Part shown: piece by piece, positions 45,265 to 55,989 of the stretch | Numbering within the stretch: position 1 is the first letter of the stretch | How the letters are laid out: every line of letters begins with the position of its first letter | NCBI GenBank assembly: GCA_024803745.1 | Contig: JANJXV010000013.1 | Span: 35,672,501-35,736,500, forward strand | DNA: 64,000 nucleotides | Direction: 5' to 3' | Origin: Megascapheus bottae | Lineage: Eukaryota; Chordata; Mammalia; Rodentia; Geomyidae | Notes under the pieces: generated by a model | Database searches by the model: none | What the model was told of the DNA's origin: nothing | The model's input: the letters and a program-made list of their open reading frames with translations, nothing else | Translations under genes and position numbers: made by a program

Positions 45265-45289
45265 TGTAAATGTTTTTCTTAGAACACTT

Positions 45290-45610
45290 ACCACTACATC
45301 CTTGGCTTTCTTTTTCACTTCTGTGATAAACTTCCTATTCCTTTTTCTCCTCTTAAAGGAATATTTTCATCATTTAGTCTGTGTTCTTTCCTTTTTGTAG
45401 ATCTTATTTTCTCAGATTAGTTTTGATGCTATTGTAAGTGAAATACTTGTCTTCTTGATTCATTTATTATGCATATATTGACATATACCTGATTTTTGTG
45501 AGTTGATTTTATGTTCTACAACTTTGTTGACATATTGATCTGTAAATGATATTTAAAAACTGTCACTTCACTACAGTGTTCTTTACCGTCAGTTCCTGGT
45601 ATAGATATAA
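45290..45610 (-). mobile_element. Ancient L1 ORF2 fragment
   Basis: Antisense AT-rich L1-like sequence with GTGAGTTGATTTTATGTTCT and ACAACTTTGTTGACATATTG. It is old and broken. Confidence 0.55.
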
Positions 45611-45681
45611 TTTTTAGTAAATGGCACAAATTAATAACATCTTAGATGCCTAATTGCAGTGGTATCAAGATCATGGCATGG

Positions 45682-45872
45682 GGGCTGGGGAATGTGGCTT
45701 AATGGTAGAGTGCCTAGCATGCCTTGAGATCTATTTCTCAGTACCATATACACAGGAAAAGCCAGAAGTGGTGCTGTGTGGCTCAAGTAATAGAGTGCTA
45801 TCTTTGAGCAAAAGAAGCTCAGAGACAGTGCCCAGGCCTTGAGTTCAAGTCCCAGGACTGACCAAAAAAAAT
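45682..45872 (+). mobile_element. IDL-Geo-type SINE
   Basis: Sense dimer with a shortened ID head. ATGGCATGG occurs immediately on both sides. Confidence 0.88.
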
Positions 45873-46565
45873 TATGGCATGGCATGGTTTTGGCCTTGCA
45901 GGAAAGAGTTGTATGCCATGGGAAAATATGGCAAAGTTAATTTATAAAAGATTTCGATGCTTAAAAAATGATGCACTTGCTAACTTTCTGTAGGCTTTAC
46001 AGCACATTTCTGATAACTTGAGCCCATTATCTATGTTGTGAAATCAGGCCTTTTTGAATTCTTCCCTCTGTGGAGTAACAAGAGATTGTATTTTGTAGCC
46101 AAATGTTCTCTGCCACTGAGTATGATATATGTGTGTGCTTATTTTTTCTTTCTTCAAGGCAGTTTCTGTTAAGTTTGTATTAAGACTCTTGTGATACAGA
46201 AACAAATAATATTGGATTTGTAAAATATTTTAAGAAAACATTTATGTAAGACAGTTGGTTTAACTTCATAGAAAAAAGCAACTGAAACCTAATATACAAA
46301 ACTGAGGACTGGCATATTAAGATTAGTAATCCTCTTATTCTCTATATACATTTTTTATGGTTGTGCTTGATTCTGAATCTAAGAATATAGGGGCCTACCT
46401 TATTTACAGATTTACTGCACACTGTTTTGACTAAGTATTGTCAAAACAAATGAACAAAATTCCCCCCCAAATTTAAATTCTTGTGGCAGCTTATGTATCT
46501 CTGCTGCTGGGGAGAATTTCGTTCTGTAAGTTGCTGTGTGGTAGGCTGAGTATTTGCTTGCTCTT

Positions 46566-46815
46566 ATTTTTATTTATTTATTGATTGATTGATTGATTGT
46601 GGATCATAGGGCTTGAACTCAGCCCAGGTTTTGTCCCTGTTCAGCTCAAGGCTACCACTGTATTCTTGAGCCAAGCCCCACTTCCCGTTTTCTAGAGATT
46701 AATTGGAGATAAGAGTCTCTGGTCCTTTTGTGCCGGGGCTGACTTTGAACCTTGATCCTCAGATCTCAGCCTCCTGAGTAGCTGTGATTACAGGTGTGAC
46801 TCACTGCACCTGGCT
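46566..46815 (-). mobile_element. B1-Geo chimeric SINE with (TTTA)(TTGA) tail
   Basis: Antisense copy. Its tail at 46569-46598 consists of four-base TTTA and TTGA units. Confidence 0.88.
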
Positions 46816-47102
46816 TTGCTCTTAATTTTTTGAGAATCTGCTTTCCCAGAAGCAGATGGTGCACTAAAAGCAAGGTGAAAGTGAATATGTTCGATTGAAG
46901 TGATAATTTGAGATTTGTTCAGTACTGCAAAAGTTATAAGAAAAATATGAATCAAGCATTTGTACTATAGTGCTGAGCTTTGTGCATCCTGAAAATGCGT
47001 GACTTTTCTTCAGTGGCCATCTCTTTGGGACCATGTACCGGGATAGCAAGGGTCCATTATAGCTTCTTCAAAAATTTTAAAATATAACTTTAAATGTTGA
47101 CA

Positions 47103-47352
47103 AGGCTGGGAGCCTGTGGCTCACACCTGTAAGCCCTAGCTACTCAGGAGGCCGAGATCTGAGGATCATGGTTCAAAGCCAGCCCTGGCAGAAGAGTCCA
47201 TGAGGCTTAACTCTGACTAACCAACAGAAAAAACAAGCAACAACAACAGAAGTGGAGTTGTGGATCAAAGTCATACAGCACTAATCTGGAGCAAGAATGG
47301 TCAGGGACAGAGCCTAGGTCCCAAGTTCAAGTTCTCTGAGAAAAAAAAAAAG
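47103..47352 (+). mobile_element. B1-Geo chimeric SINE
   Basis: Sense copy with a clear head (GTGGCTCACACCTGTAAGCC) and a diverged Geo tail, ending in an A run. Confidence 0.82.
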
Positions 47353-47749
47353 TGGAAATACCTATAAGAAATAAATTTATTGAGTGAATTTATGTTTGAA
47401 TAATATGGTGGTAAAGTTGGATAACATTAAAAAAAGTATATGCTTAAAGCTATAAAAATTTCTTTATTGCAAATTCCTTTTTCCTAGCATATAAGAAACC
47501 CCCTTCAGAGAGAATCCCATTGAACTTGTAACAAGGTTCTAGAACCTCAGTATTTGGGGTATGACAATATTTATTTTTAGGTCTTATAAGAAAACTTGAC
47601 TTGATAGTGATTCATGAGGCATATATATCCTGTTTTCAAACAGGGTAAAACAAATGAAACTATGTAATTATGCCTCCTGGTGCTAAATAATGACAAGTAA
47701 CTAATTATGCGATCATATTTATGCTCATAATTCTAGTACTCCTGTATTG

Positions 47750-47905
47750 TGTCAGCTGGAGCCAGTTCCTTAAACTTCCTGAACCTTAGTTTACTCATCT
47801 GTAAAAAGGTGATAATAGCTACCTCAAAGGTTATTTGAAGACTAAATCCATAGTACATGTATAGCACTTAATATAGCAATAGGTGCTATAAAGAAGAATG
47901 ACATG
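47750..47905 (+). mobile_element. MIR element
   Basis: Sense MIR core: CCTTAGTTTACTCATCTGTA, AAAAGGTGATAATAGCTACC, ATAGCACTTAATATAGCAAT. One of the oldest recognisable repeats here. Confidence 0.85.
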
Positions 47906-48019
47906 ATATGATGACACTCTTCCTGTAATTGTTCTCTGGTGGCTTGCTTGTGGTACATGTGCTGTTGCAATTCTTCAGGGCTGAATCTTTGACAGCCTAC
48001 AAAATGTGATTGATTAATG

Positions 48020-48206
48020 CATTTTTTTTTTTTGCCAGTCCTGGGTCTTGAACTCAGGGACTGAGCACTGTCCTTGGGCTTTCTCAAGGCTAGAGCTCTA
48101 CCACTTGAGTCACAGCACCACTTCTGGCTTTTTTTCTATATATGTGGAATTGATCCCCGGTCTTTGTAGGTAAGTACTCTACTACTAGGTCAAACTCCTG
48201 GCTCTC
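48020..48206 (-). mobile_element. IDL-Geo-type SINE
   Basis: Antisense dimer with a partly deleted ID head (TTTGTAGGTAAGTACTC). Confidence 0.85.
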
Positions 48207-48214
48207 CCCACCCC

Positions 48215-48540
48215 CTCTTTTTTAAAATTTTAGTCCTGGACTTGAACTTAAGGTTTGGGTTCCGTCCCAAACCTTGAGCTCTTTTGCTCAAGGCTAGTGC
48301 TCTACCATTAGAGCTGCAGCTCCACTTAGTTTTTTTTGGTGGTTAATTGGAGAGAAGAGGTTCACAGATTTTCCTGCCTGTGTTGGCTTCAAACCGTGAT
48401 CCACAGATCTCGGTGTCTTGAAAAGCTACCTCTTGCACCCTGCTAATCTTTTACTGTGCTACCCAGGCTGGCCTCAGATTTGCAATCCTACTACTTTGTC
48501 CTCTCAAGTGATGGGAGTGCAGGTGTGTACTCCACTCAGA
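48215..48540 (-). mobile_element. B1-Geo SINE followed by a B1-like monomer
   Basis: 48215-48440 is an antisense B1-Geo copy in which CCCAAACCTTGAGCTC has been partly duplicated. 48445-48540 is a B1-like monomer (CTACCCAGGCTGGCCTCAGA). Confidence 0.7.
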
Positions 48541-48627
48541 CTTATTGAGAATACTTACTGAGTATTCTCCTGTTATGAAGTGCCATTTGTTTGTTTTGAT
48601 TTATGTGTGCTTGTCCTATTCTAGTTG

Positions 48628-48680
48628 GTGTGTGTGTGTGAGAGAGTGTATATATGTGTGTGTGTATGTGTTTATGTGAC
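48628..48680. repeat. GT-rich array
   Basis: GTGTGTGTGTGAGAGAGTGT, then TATATGTGTGTGTGTATGTG. No SINE abuts it. Confidence 0.85.
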
Positions 48681-48784
48681 ATTCCCAGAATAAAAATTGT
48701 GGAGAAATATTTTATGCATCGCTCCTTCACTCATTTAAGCTATCTAAGATGGATGGAGTCTTAACCATTTATGTCCTTGAATTC

Positions 48785-48926
48785 ATAATTCTTTCTCCTC
48801 TGTTCCTTCTTCCTTTCTTTTCCTTTCATCATCTCCTCTTCTTCCTTTCTCCTTTCTTTTGCCCTCCCTTTCCTTCCCCATTTCCCTTCCTTTTCCCTGG
48901 ATCTCTCCTCCCCTCCACTCCCCTCC

Positions 48927-48996
<70 letters not shown>

Positions 48997-49118
48997 CCTC
49001 CCTTCCTCCCTCCCTCCCCTTCCCCACCCTCTCTCTCCCTCTCCCTCTCCCTCTCCTCTCCTTCTCTCTTTCTCTTTCTCTCTCTGTCAGTCTTTCTGTC
49101 TCTCTTACTCTCTCATTA
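48785..49118. repeat. Polypyrimidine block with (CT)n core
   Basis: More than 300 bases of almost pure C/T on the sense strand, with an unbroken (CT)n core at about 48932-48992. It ends at the tail of an antisense SINE. It is the longest homopyrimidine block in the window. Confidence 0.95.
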
Positions 49119-49342
49119 TATCCAGTACTAGGGCTTGAAGTCAGGTCCTGGACACTGTCCCTTAGCTTTTTTATTTAAGGCTACCATTCAAGCTACACTT
49201 TCATTTTCTGCTTTTGGGTGTTTATTGGAGATTAGAATCTCACAGGCTTTCCTGCCCAGGCTGGCTTTGAACCTTGATCTTCATATCTCAGTCTTCTAAG
49301 TAGCTAGGTTTATAGCTGTGAGCAGCTGGCACCTGGCTGGCA
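49119..49342 (-). mobile_element. B1-Geo chimeric SINE between two (CT)n blocks
   Basis: Antisense copy lying between two polypyrimidine blocks. Confidence 0.8.
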
Positions 49343-49361
49343 TTACTTTTCTTTTTCCCTC

Positions 49362-49379
49362 CCCTCACACCTTCCCTCC

Positions 49380-49450
<71 letters not shown>

Positions 49451-49570
49451 TCTCTCTCTCTCCCTCTCCCTCTCCCTCTCCCTCTCCCTCCCTCCCTCCC
49501 TCCCTCCCTCCCTCCCTCCCCCTTCCCCCTAGCCCTTCCCTCTCCCCCTCTCCCCTCTCTTCCTTCCCCT
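49362..49570. repeat. Second polypyrimidine block with (CT)n and (CCCT)n
   Basis: (CT)n at about 49384-49466, then CCCTCT and (CCCT)n units to about 49570, almost free of purines. It abuts another antisense Geo tail. Confidence 0.95.
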
Positions 49571-49670
49571 TATTGGCAAATACTGGAGGTTTAAACTCTG
49601 GGCCTCATTTGCCTTGCAAGTTCTGTGCCCTTTGGCTCAAAGGCATCTCGTAATTGAGCACCATTTATTC
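49571..49670 (-). mobile_element. Geo-tail SINE fragment
   Basis: TACTGGAGGTTTAAACTCTG, then GGCCTC...TTTGGCTCAAAGGCATC, an antisense remnant. Confidence 0.55.
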
Positions 49671-50073
49671 CACTGCTAGATAGTAATACACTTGTCATAA
49701 GTCATGTGACCTTTTATGTGAGGTTTCCTTATCACTTTGTTTCTTCTGCCAGTATCTCCGTGTTATTACCATAATTGATAATGTAAATCCTCCTGCTTAT
49801 TTGTCTCTGGACCTTTGTATTTTTAGATGCATTTTAGATTCTGTCAACATTTATGAAAACATTTATTTTCAAAGTATATTTTCTCCTAAGTGTGCTCTGG
49901 GTTCTTTCTCTCAGCACTATATGATGTCACTTTATTTGAGCTTGTATTATTTCTGTAGAAAATGCTGTTTGGTTGATGGCATTGTGCCTGTGATTAATGC
50001 CTGTAGGGTTCCCACATTTAAGAATTTGTGTTTGTCTTCTGTTTAACTAGTTCACTCCAATATTCTTTGATTT

Positions 50074-50110
50074 GGTGTGTGTGTGTGCACATGCTTAAGT
50101 GTGCATGAAT

Positions 50111-50146
<36 letters not shown>

Positions 50147-50148
50147 TT
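50074..50148. repeat. Interrupted (GT)n with GA end
   Basis: Two GT runs separated by CACATGCTTAAGTGTGCATG and finished by (GA)n. Confidence 0.92.
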
Positions 50149-50180
50149 AAGGTTCTGCTTAAGGTTTGTAGAACTTATTT

Positions 50181-51150
50181 TTTATTTTTTTATTAAAGAA
50201 TTTATTAACGTTGATTTTTACATCATATTTTAAATGACAAATTTAACAAGTGTTCAAGGAGGGAATCTATTTACAATCACTGGGACTTAGTATTTAGAAC
50301 TTAATCAAAATTAGGCTAAGAGTTTGAATGTCATAGAAACATTTATGAAATAAAACATGTGTATAGAGTCATAGGTTTTTATGTCTATATAGTTATGTTT
50401 ATATTTCCATGACCATGTCCATAGCTTTGGGTATGCAGTTATTGAGTCCTCGCTCTTGTACTCTTTGGATTTAATAGCCACATATTAAGGATACCATGTG
50501 CCTTTTGATCCTTAGGTCTTGACTTGTCTCACTCAACATGATTCCCTCTAGATTCATCCACTTCCCTGCGAATGCCATTATTTTATCTTGTCTGTTGGCT
50601 ATGCAGAATTCCATTGTATATATATACCACATTTTCTGTATCCATTCATCTGCAGTAGGGCATCTGGATTGTTTCCATCGCCTGGCTATTGTGAATAGTG
50701 CAGAGATAAACATAGCTGAGCAGGTGTTCTTATCATATCTTGGGTTATGATGTTCAGGGTAGATGCCCAGAAGTGGTATGGTGGGATCGTAGGGAAGGTC
50801 AATTTTCAGTTCTTTAAGAAATCTTCACACTGCTTTCCAGAGTGGCTGAACTAGTTTACAATCCCACCAGCAGTGTAGTAGGGTTCCTTTTTCTTCACAA
50901 CCCCACCAGCAACTGTCATGGTCTGAGTTCAAAATCTTGGCCATTCTTGTTGGGGTAAGATGGTATCTTAGGGTTGTTTTTATTTGCATTTCCTTTATGA
51001 CCATAGATGATGAACATTGTCTCATATGTTTTTCTGCCATTTTAATCTCTTCTTCTGATAAGTCTCTCTTTAGTTCTCTTGCCCTTTTAGTGAATGGTTT
51101 ATTGGGTTTGGGGGGGATTAGTTTCTTGAGTTCCCTGTAGATACTGAATA
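50181..51150 (-). mobile_element. 5'-truncated L1, ORF2 C-terminus and 3' UTR
   Basis: The minus strand encodes L1 reverse-transcriptase C-terminal signatures: FISALFTIARRWKQSRCPTA and WMNLEGIMLSETSQD at 50471-50713, and HCWWDCKLVQPLWKAV at 50825-51040. The two stretches are in different frames, so the element is dead. The 3' tail is the same as in the short copy at 42320. TGTAGAACTTATTT at 50167-50180 recurs with one change at 51341-51354, beyond a SINE. Confidence 0.93.
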
Positions 51151-51340
51151 TTTTTTATTTTTATTTTATTTTATTTTTTTTACCAGTCTTGGCTTGAGCT
51201 CAGGGCCTGAGCACTGTCCTTGGACTTTCTCAGGGCTACAGCTTTACCATTTTTTTCTATGTATGTGATATCGAGGAATGGAACCCGGGTCTTTGTGCAT
51301 GCTAGGCAAGCACTCTACCACTAGGCCAAACTACCAGCCC
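51151..51340 (-). mobile_element. IDL-Geo-type SINE at the L1 5' edge
   Basis: Antisense dimer missing part of the Geo/linker region. It lies between the L1 5' end and the outer copy of the L1 target duplication. Confidence 0.85.
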
Positions 51341-51419
51341 TGTAGAGCTTATTTAATCTGTCAGTACAGTTTGAAAACTGCATATTATCTCAACAGGTAT
51401 ATATTTTCTTTTGTGTGGG

Positions 51420-51668
51420 TTTTTTTTTTTTTTTTTTTTTTTTTTGGTTAGTCATGGGGCTTTAATTCTGGGCCTGGGCGCCTGTCCCTGAGCTCTTCAG
51501 CTCAAGGCTACCACCCTACTCCTTGAGCCACAGTGCCGCTTCCGATGTTTGAGTGGTCAATTGGAGATAGCAGTCTCATGGACTTTAGTGTCCAGGCTGG
51601 CTCTGAATCTTGATCCTCAGGTCTCAGCCTCTTAAGTAGCTAGGATTATAGGCCATGGTACCCGGCTG
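51420..51668 (-). mobile_element. B1-Geo chimeric SINE
   Basis: Antisense copy with a T26 run. Confidence 0.88.
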
Positions 51669-51745
51669 GGGTTTGTTTTTTGAGATAGTCAAAAACTTAG
51701 CTTAGGCTGCCCTTAACTCTTGATGCTCATGCATCAGCCTACTAA
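51669..51745 (-). mobile_element. B1-like fragment
   Basis: TTTTTTGAGATAGTCAAAAA...GCATCAGCCTACTAAA, old. Confidence 0.55.
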
Positions 51746-52069
51746 AAGAAAAAAAATGTAGAATACATGAAAGGGTTTTGCAGTTAATATGCTCATTATA
51801 TTCATGCCCATATTGAGATCCAGTAATTAACATTTTGCTACACTTGTTTATCATATGCTTCCCTTGGTCTTTGAGTCCATCTTTATTTTATAAATGCGCT
51901 TCGGGGTAAATTCAGTACAGTTCACCTCTAAGCACTTCAGCATATTTCTCATATGATAGGGCTCAATATTTACTTATGGCTCTGCTGTGGTTTAAACTTC
52001 ACTTGTTCATTCCTTCTGAAACTCCTGGTGTAGTTTAATCAGACCCTTTTTGAGATACTGAAGAGTGGC

Positions 52070-52230
52070 ACCAGAGGTTAGTTGTGACAGCACATGCCTG
52101 TAACTTCAACTTCTTTTAGGAGGTTCAGAGGCCAGCCCAGGGCAAAAACATGATACCTTATCTGAAGCCAAATCAAAAGGATTGGGGCATGACTTAAGTG
52201 TAGCCTAGTGAATGGCCCAGTACTTGGGGG
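52070..52230 (+). mobile_element. B1-like monomeric SINE
   Basis: Sense: TTGTGACAGCACATGCCTGT head and AAGCCAAATCAAAAGG. A short Geo-like remnant may follow. Confidence 0.6.
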
Positions 52231-52299
52231 AAAAAGAAAGTGAAGTGGGGATGGTTAGAATCTTTAATTAAGACCCTGTTTTTGTTTATTTGCTTGTGC

Positions 52300-52486
52300 T
52301 TTGTTTTTTGTTTGCCAGTCCTGGACTGAGCACTGTCCTTAGGCTTTCTCAAGGCTAGAGCTCTACCACTTGAGCCTCAGCACCACTTCTGGCTTTTTTC
52401 TATGTATGTGTGGTACTGAGGAATAGAACCGGGGTTTTCGTGCATGCTAGGCAAGCACGCAATCACTAGGCCAAACTCCTGGCCTA
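52300..52486 (-). mobile_element. IDL-Geo-type SINE
   Basis: Antisense dimer, the first part of Geo shortened (TCCTGGACTGAGCACTG). Confidence 0.87.
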
Positions 52487-53281
52487 GGCTCTTTTTTTCT
52501 TTTTTTAAGCTCCCTTCCCCTCCCCTCCTCTCCCCTCCCCTAAACTCCTAACCCTGTGGGAATATTTTTTATTGATCTTTTCCTTCTCCAATCTTGATGT
52601 TTGAGTATGTTTTCAGCTAGGTTGAAAACTTTCTTTTAGTACTAGAACATGGGCATGAAAAATTCTTGAGCTATGCTGTTGTGACTATCATGTTATAAGC
52701 AAATTAAATAAATTGGACTTGTCCTTAGTCACATCAGTCTTATCTGGAGTGGTTAGTAGCAACATCAGCAGGTGGATGGTACAGATGGTACAGATAGACA
52801 TTTCTGTTGCTGTGGAAAGATCTCTGGCTGGGGATGTACCTAGAGCTTCGCGATAATATCTTTCTCTGGGAGAATTCAGTGTTTATTCCTTGAGAAACTG
52901 GTCTGCTTCAGTTTTCCTTGTTCCTAAGGTATAACCTTTTGTGATTTGAGTTGAAAAACTTGGGGTATACCCAAGCCTCTTTCCTATGGCAAGTTCTGAA
53001 CTGCAAGGCTTTTTTTTTTTTTCTCCTTGAGGTGAATGAAAGATGTCTGCAGCTGCTTGGGGGAAGGGATAGGGAGAGGGAATTCATATGACAATAAACT
53101 AATTTCACAAAGTTTTTACAACCTTCCTTGGTTCATAGTTATAATTAGTGTTTGATGATGTTATTTTATTGTGTATTTCTAAAAAGATTTGTATGCAATA
53201 AAAAAATGGCTGAAAAAATGACACCAAAATTCATTCTCCTCTCACTTTCTTCTTTCTCTATTTCTTTTTCTTCTGTCCTAG

Positions 53282-53309
53282 AAAGCTAAGGACTGGTTAA
53301 TCATAAAAG
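53282..53309 (+). other. Candidate 28-nt cryptic (poison) exon
   Basis: A long polypyrimidine stretch ending TTTCTTTTTCTTCTGTCCTAG precedes 28 bases, which are followed by GTATGT (AAAAG|GTATGT). Spliced between exons 2 and 3, it would add Arg-Lys-Leu-Arg-Thr-Gly and then a TAA stop at 53298-53300. The splice signals are seen; use is not shown. Confidence 0.3.
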
Positions 53310-53559
53310 GTATGTAACAGGTGGCTTCTCACGTTATAGACCTATTAGAAGCAGAGGTCAGTTAATATTTTCCTTCTTTGTAAAAAATAAAATGAGAGCA
53401 TAACTTAATTGAATTGCTAAAAATGACTTCTAGGTCAAATTCCAGGTTTTGTTAAGTTTGGCTGCCTGTGTTTTCTGAGTCAGACAGTTTTATAATTTGA
53501 GGTGGTGTGGTATAGAGAAAGAGGGATTACAAAGCAGTTCCCACAGCTTGTTGGATATT

Positions 53560-53700
53560 TTGTGGCAGTGTATTTGTTACCTGTTGCTGAGCGACAGTTC
53601 CAAAACTTAGTGGTTTCAGGAACAATAGTTTATTATTTCTCATAATTCATTGAGTTCCCTGTACTCAACCCAGAGCTGCTTCTGTTTTACACAAGAACAT
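53560..53700. mobile_element. Possible old interspersed repeat
   Basis: TGTTACCTGTTGCTGAGCGA...AAAACTTAGTGGTTTCAGGA...TTTATTATTTCTCATAATTC has the look of an ancient mammalian repeat common in other genomes. I cannot name the family. Confidence 0.45.
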
Positions 53701-53940
53701 TTTGTTTATCTGAGTTTTTATCTTTGGCCAGAAGAACAATGAAGTAATATGTTTTTAGAACATTGTCTTTAAATGAGCAAATTTATACATTAAAAGTTAT
53801 GTCTATGATAGCTGGCCTTGTGCATATGTATACAGAATCTTTACCTACTTAGGTATTTATAAAATACTTCAGTCTCCTAATTGCAAAATGGCTAAAACTG
53901 AAGGTTGCTACCTGTTAAGCTTACAAATTTAAAAAAACCA

Positions 53941-54073
53941 TTTTTTTTTTTGGCGGCGGTTGGGGGGTGGGGGTTTGGTTGTGGGACTTGAACTCTGAGC
54001 CTGGGCAGTGTCCCTGAGCTCTTCATGAAGCTCAAGGCTACTGCCCTGCCCCTTGAGCCACAGCGCCACTTCC
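53941..54073 (-). mobile_element. Geo monomer only
   Basis: Antisense Geo part, truncated after CAGCGCCACTTCC and preceded by GGCGGCGGTTGGGGGGTGGG. Confidence 0.8.
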
Positions 54074-54235
54074 TAAACAGATTTCTTAGTAATCCGAAGT
54101 CAATGAATATAAGCTAACGGCTTTTGAATTCAGTGCACAAATAATGAGTACTCACAATATACAAGTGCTGGGATTACTACTGATTTTACCACTTTGTCTT
54201 TCCCAAGTTTGCTGCATTTCTCTGGTATCTATACC

Positions 54236-54452
54236 CTGTGCTGTTGGCTTATACCTGTAATCCTCAATACTCAAGAGGCTGGGATCTGAGGATTGACGGT
54301 CAAAGCCAGCCTGGACAAAGGCTGAGAGACTCTTATTCCAGTTATCCAGCAAAAAGCTAGAAGTGGTACTGTGATAAGAGTGCTAGTTATCCTTTAACAA
54401 AAAGCACAGGGACAGAGCCCAGTTCTTGAATTCAAGCCCCAAGTCTAGTGTG
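54236..54452 (+). mobile_element. B1-Geo chimeric SINE
   Basis: Sense copy: GGCTTATACCTGTAATCCTC head and GAATTCAAGCCCC in the tail. Confidence 0.8.
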
Positions 54453-55189
54453 GGCACAAGCATGGACACACACAGAAGCACAGAAGCATGTTCTGTACTG
54501 TCACCAAGACAAGTGTGATGGCTGTACCTTTTCAGTCTGAGTGACAAAATCATCGGCTTGTCATCTCAGAAACTATTTGTTCAGTGTCTTTGACTTGACT
54601 AGATTTGGCTTGTAGCAGTAACTTCACACGAAGCCGGCATGTATCAGTGTTCAGCTTCCTTTATTAGCTTTGAAGAATGAAGTCGGGTAATCTTTAGTAT
54701 TCATTGTTTGTATTCAGGAGAAGTTAAGTTGGGAGTCTGTATATTATGATCAGTCTTTTCCCTCCTGCCCTCTTTGGTATCTTATGTGTGGTAACAAGCA
54801 CTCTGCTTCTAAGTCAAATCCCCACCCAGCCCAGTATTTTTGTATTGAATGTGACGTCTGTACACCAAGTCATAGTTTTTGGCATTTGCAAGGATAGTAA
54901 GGTACCTATATTATAAGAATGTATTTAGTTGAAAGTAAACATACGGAGTTCCTGAGCTGAGATACTCTTTTTCCTGAGTTGAGTTTCTTTTGCTAGTAAT
55001 TGAACATTTAACCAAACCAACTATATAAAAATAGAGTAAAGCAAATGAAGATGACTTTATTAGCCTTCTTTTGAAGTATCTTCTGTGAATATCTCTTCTA
55101 CTCTAGCAGATGTCTTATAAACCCTCTAAAGTTGTGGCTATTTAAGAAATGCTTATTCTAACTTAAAAAATTGAAGTGTTAAGTTTTGT

Positions 55190-55500
55190 TTCAGTGTTTC
55201 AAGATCTTAGGGAAATAGAAGTCTTTCTGCCTCTGCCTCATATGGTAGGATTGTAGGTGTGCACCGCCATGCCAAGCTGTCTTTTTCCCCTTTGGTATAT
55301 ATTAATTGTACAAGAAAATGGTTTTATTATGATACTTGGTGTGTATATAATTTACTTTGATCATATTTACTCTCTCCCCCCTGGTTTCCTTCCTTTTTCT
55401 ACATTGGGAATAATGCTGCTATAAAACACGTGGAATCTTGAATATTACTTTAGTGTTAGCTGTTTACTCTAATAATTGTTTTCTTTGTTTATGCTAGTTG
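55190..55500 (-). mobile_element. B1-like fragment and L1-like 3' sequence
   Basis: About 55195-55280 is an antisense B1-like piece (GGTAGGATTGTAGGTGTGCA). About 55285-55400 resembles an L1 3' end (GTACAAGAAAATGGTTTTAT...CTCTCTCCCCCCTGG). About 55400-55470 may be L1 ORF2. Confidence 0.45.
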
Positions 55501-55539
55501 ATATATGACCTTTACTGCTGATATATATGACCTTTTATT

Positions 55540-55766
55540 TTTTTCTGCTCATCCTGGGCCTCAGACTAAGGGCTTGGGCACTGTTTCTGAGCTTTTTTGC
55601 TTAAGGCTAGCACTCTACCACTTGAGCCACAGTTTCACTTCTGGCTTTTTTTTGATAATTAATTGGAGAAGAATCTCAAGGACTTTTCTGCTCTGGCTGG
55701 CTTCAAACTGTGATCCTCAGATCTCTGACTCCTGAGTAGTTAGGATTACCAGGATCACTGGCCAGG
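55540..55766 (-). mobile_element. B1-Geo chimeric SINE
   Basis: Antisense copy. Confidence 0.82.
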
Positions 55767-55775
55767 AGTCTTTTT

Positions 55776-55989
55776 TGTGTGTGTGTGTGGGGGGGGGGGT
55801 TGGGGATGGTTCTGGGACTTGAATTCAGGGCCTGGGCACTGTCGTTGGGCTTTCTCAAGGCTAGTGCTCTACCACTTGAGCCACAGCACCACTTCTGGCC
55901 TTTTCTGTGTATGTGGTATGGAGGAATCAAACTCGGGGCTTTGTGCATGCTAGGCAAGCATTCTACCACTAGGCCATGCTCCCAGCCCC
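55776..55989 (-). mobile_element. IDL-Geo-type SINE with (GT)n(G)n tail
   Basis: Antisense complete dimer whose tail has become GTGTGTGTGTGTG and a run of G instead of T. Confidence 0.87.

Noticed and set aside
50471..51040. Possible reverse-transcriptase gene
   Set aside because: It is real L1 ORF2 sequence, but 5' truncated and frame-broken, so it is listed as a dead mobile element rather than a gene.
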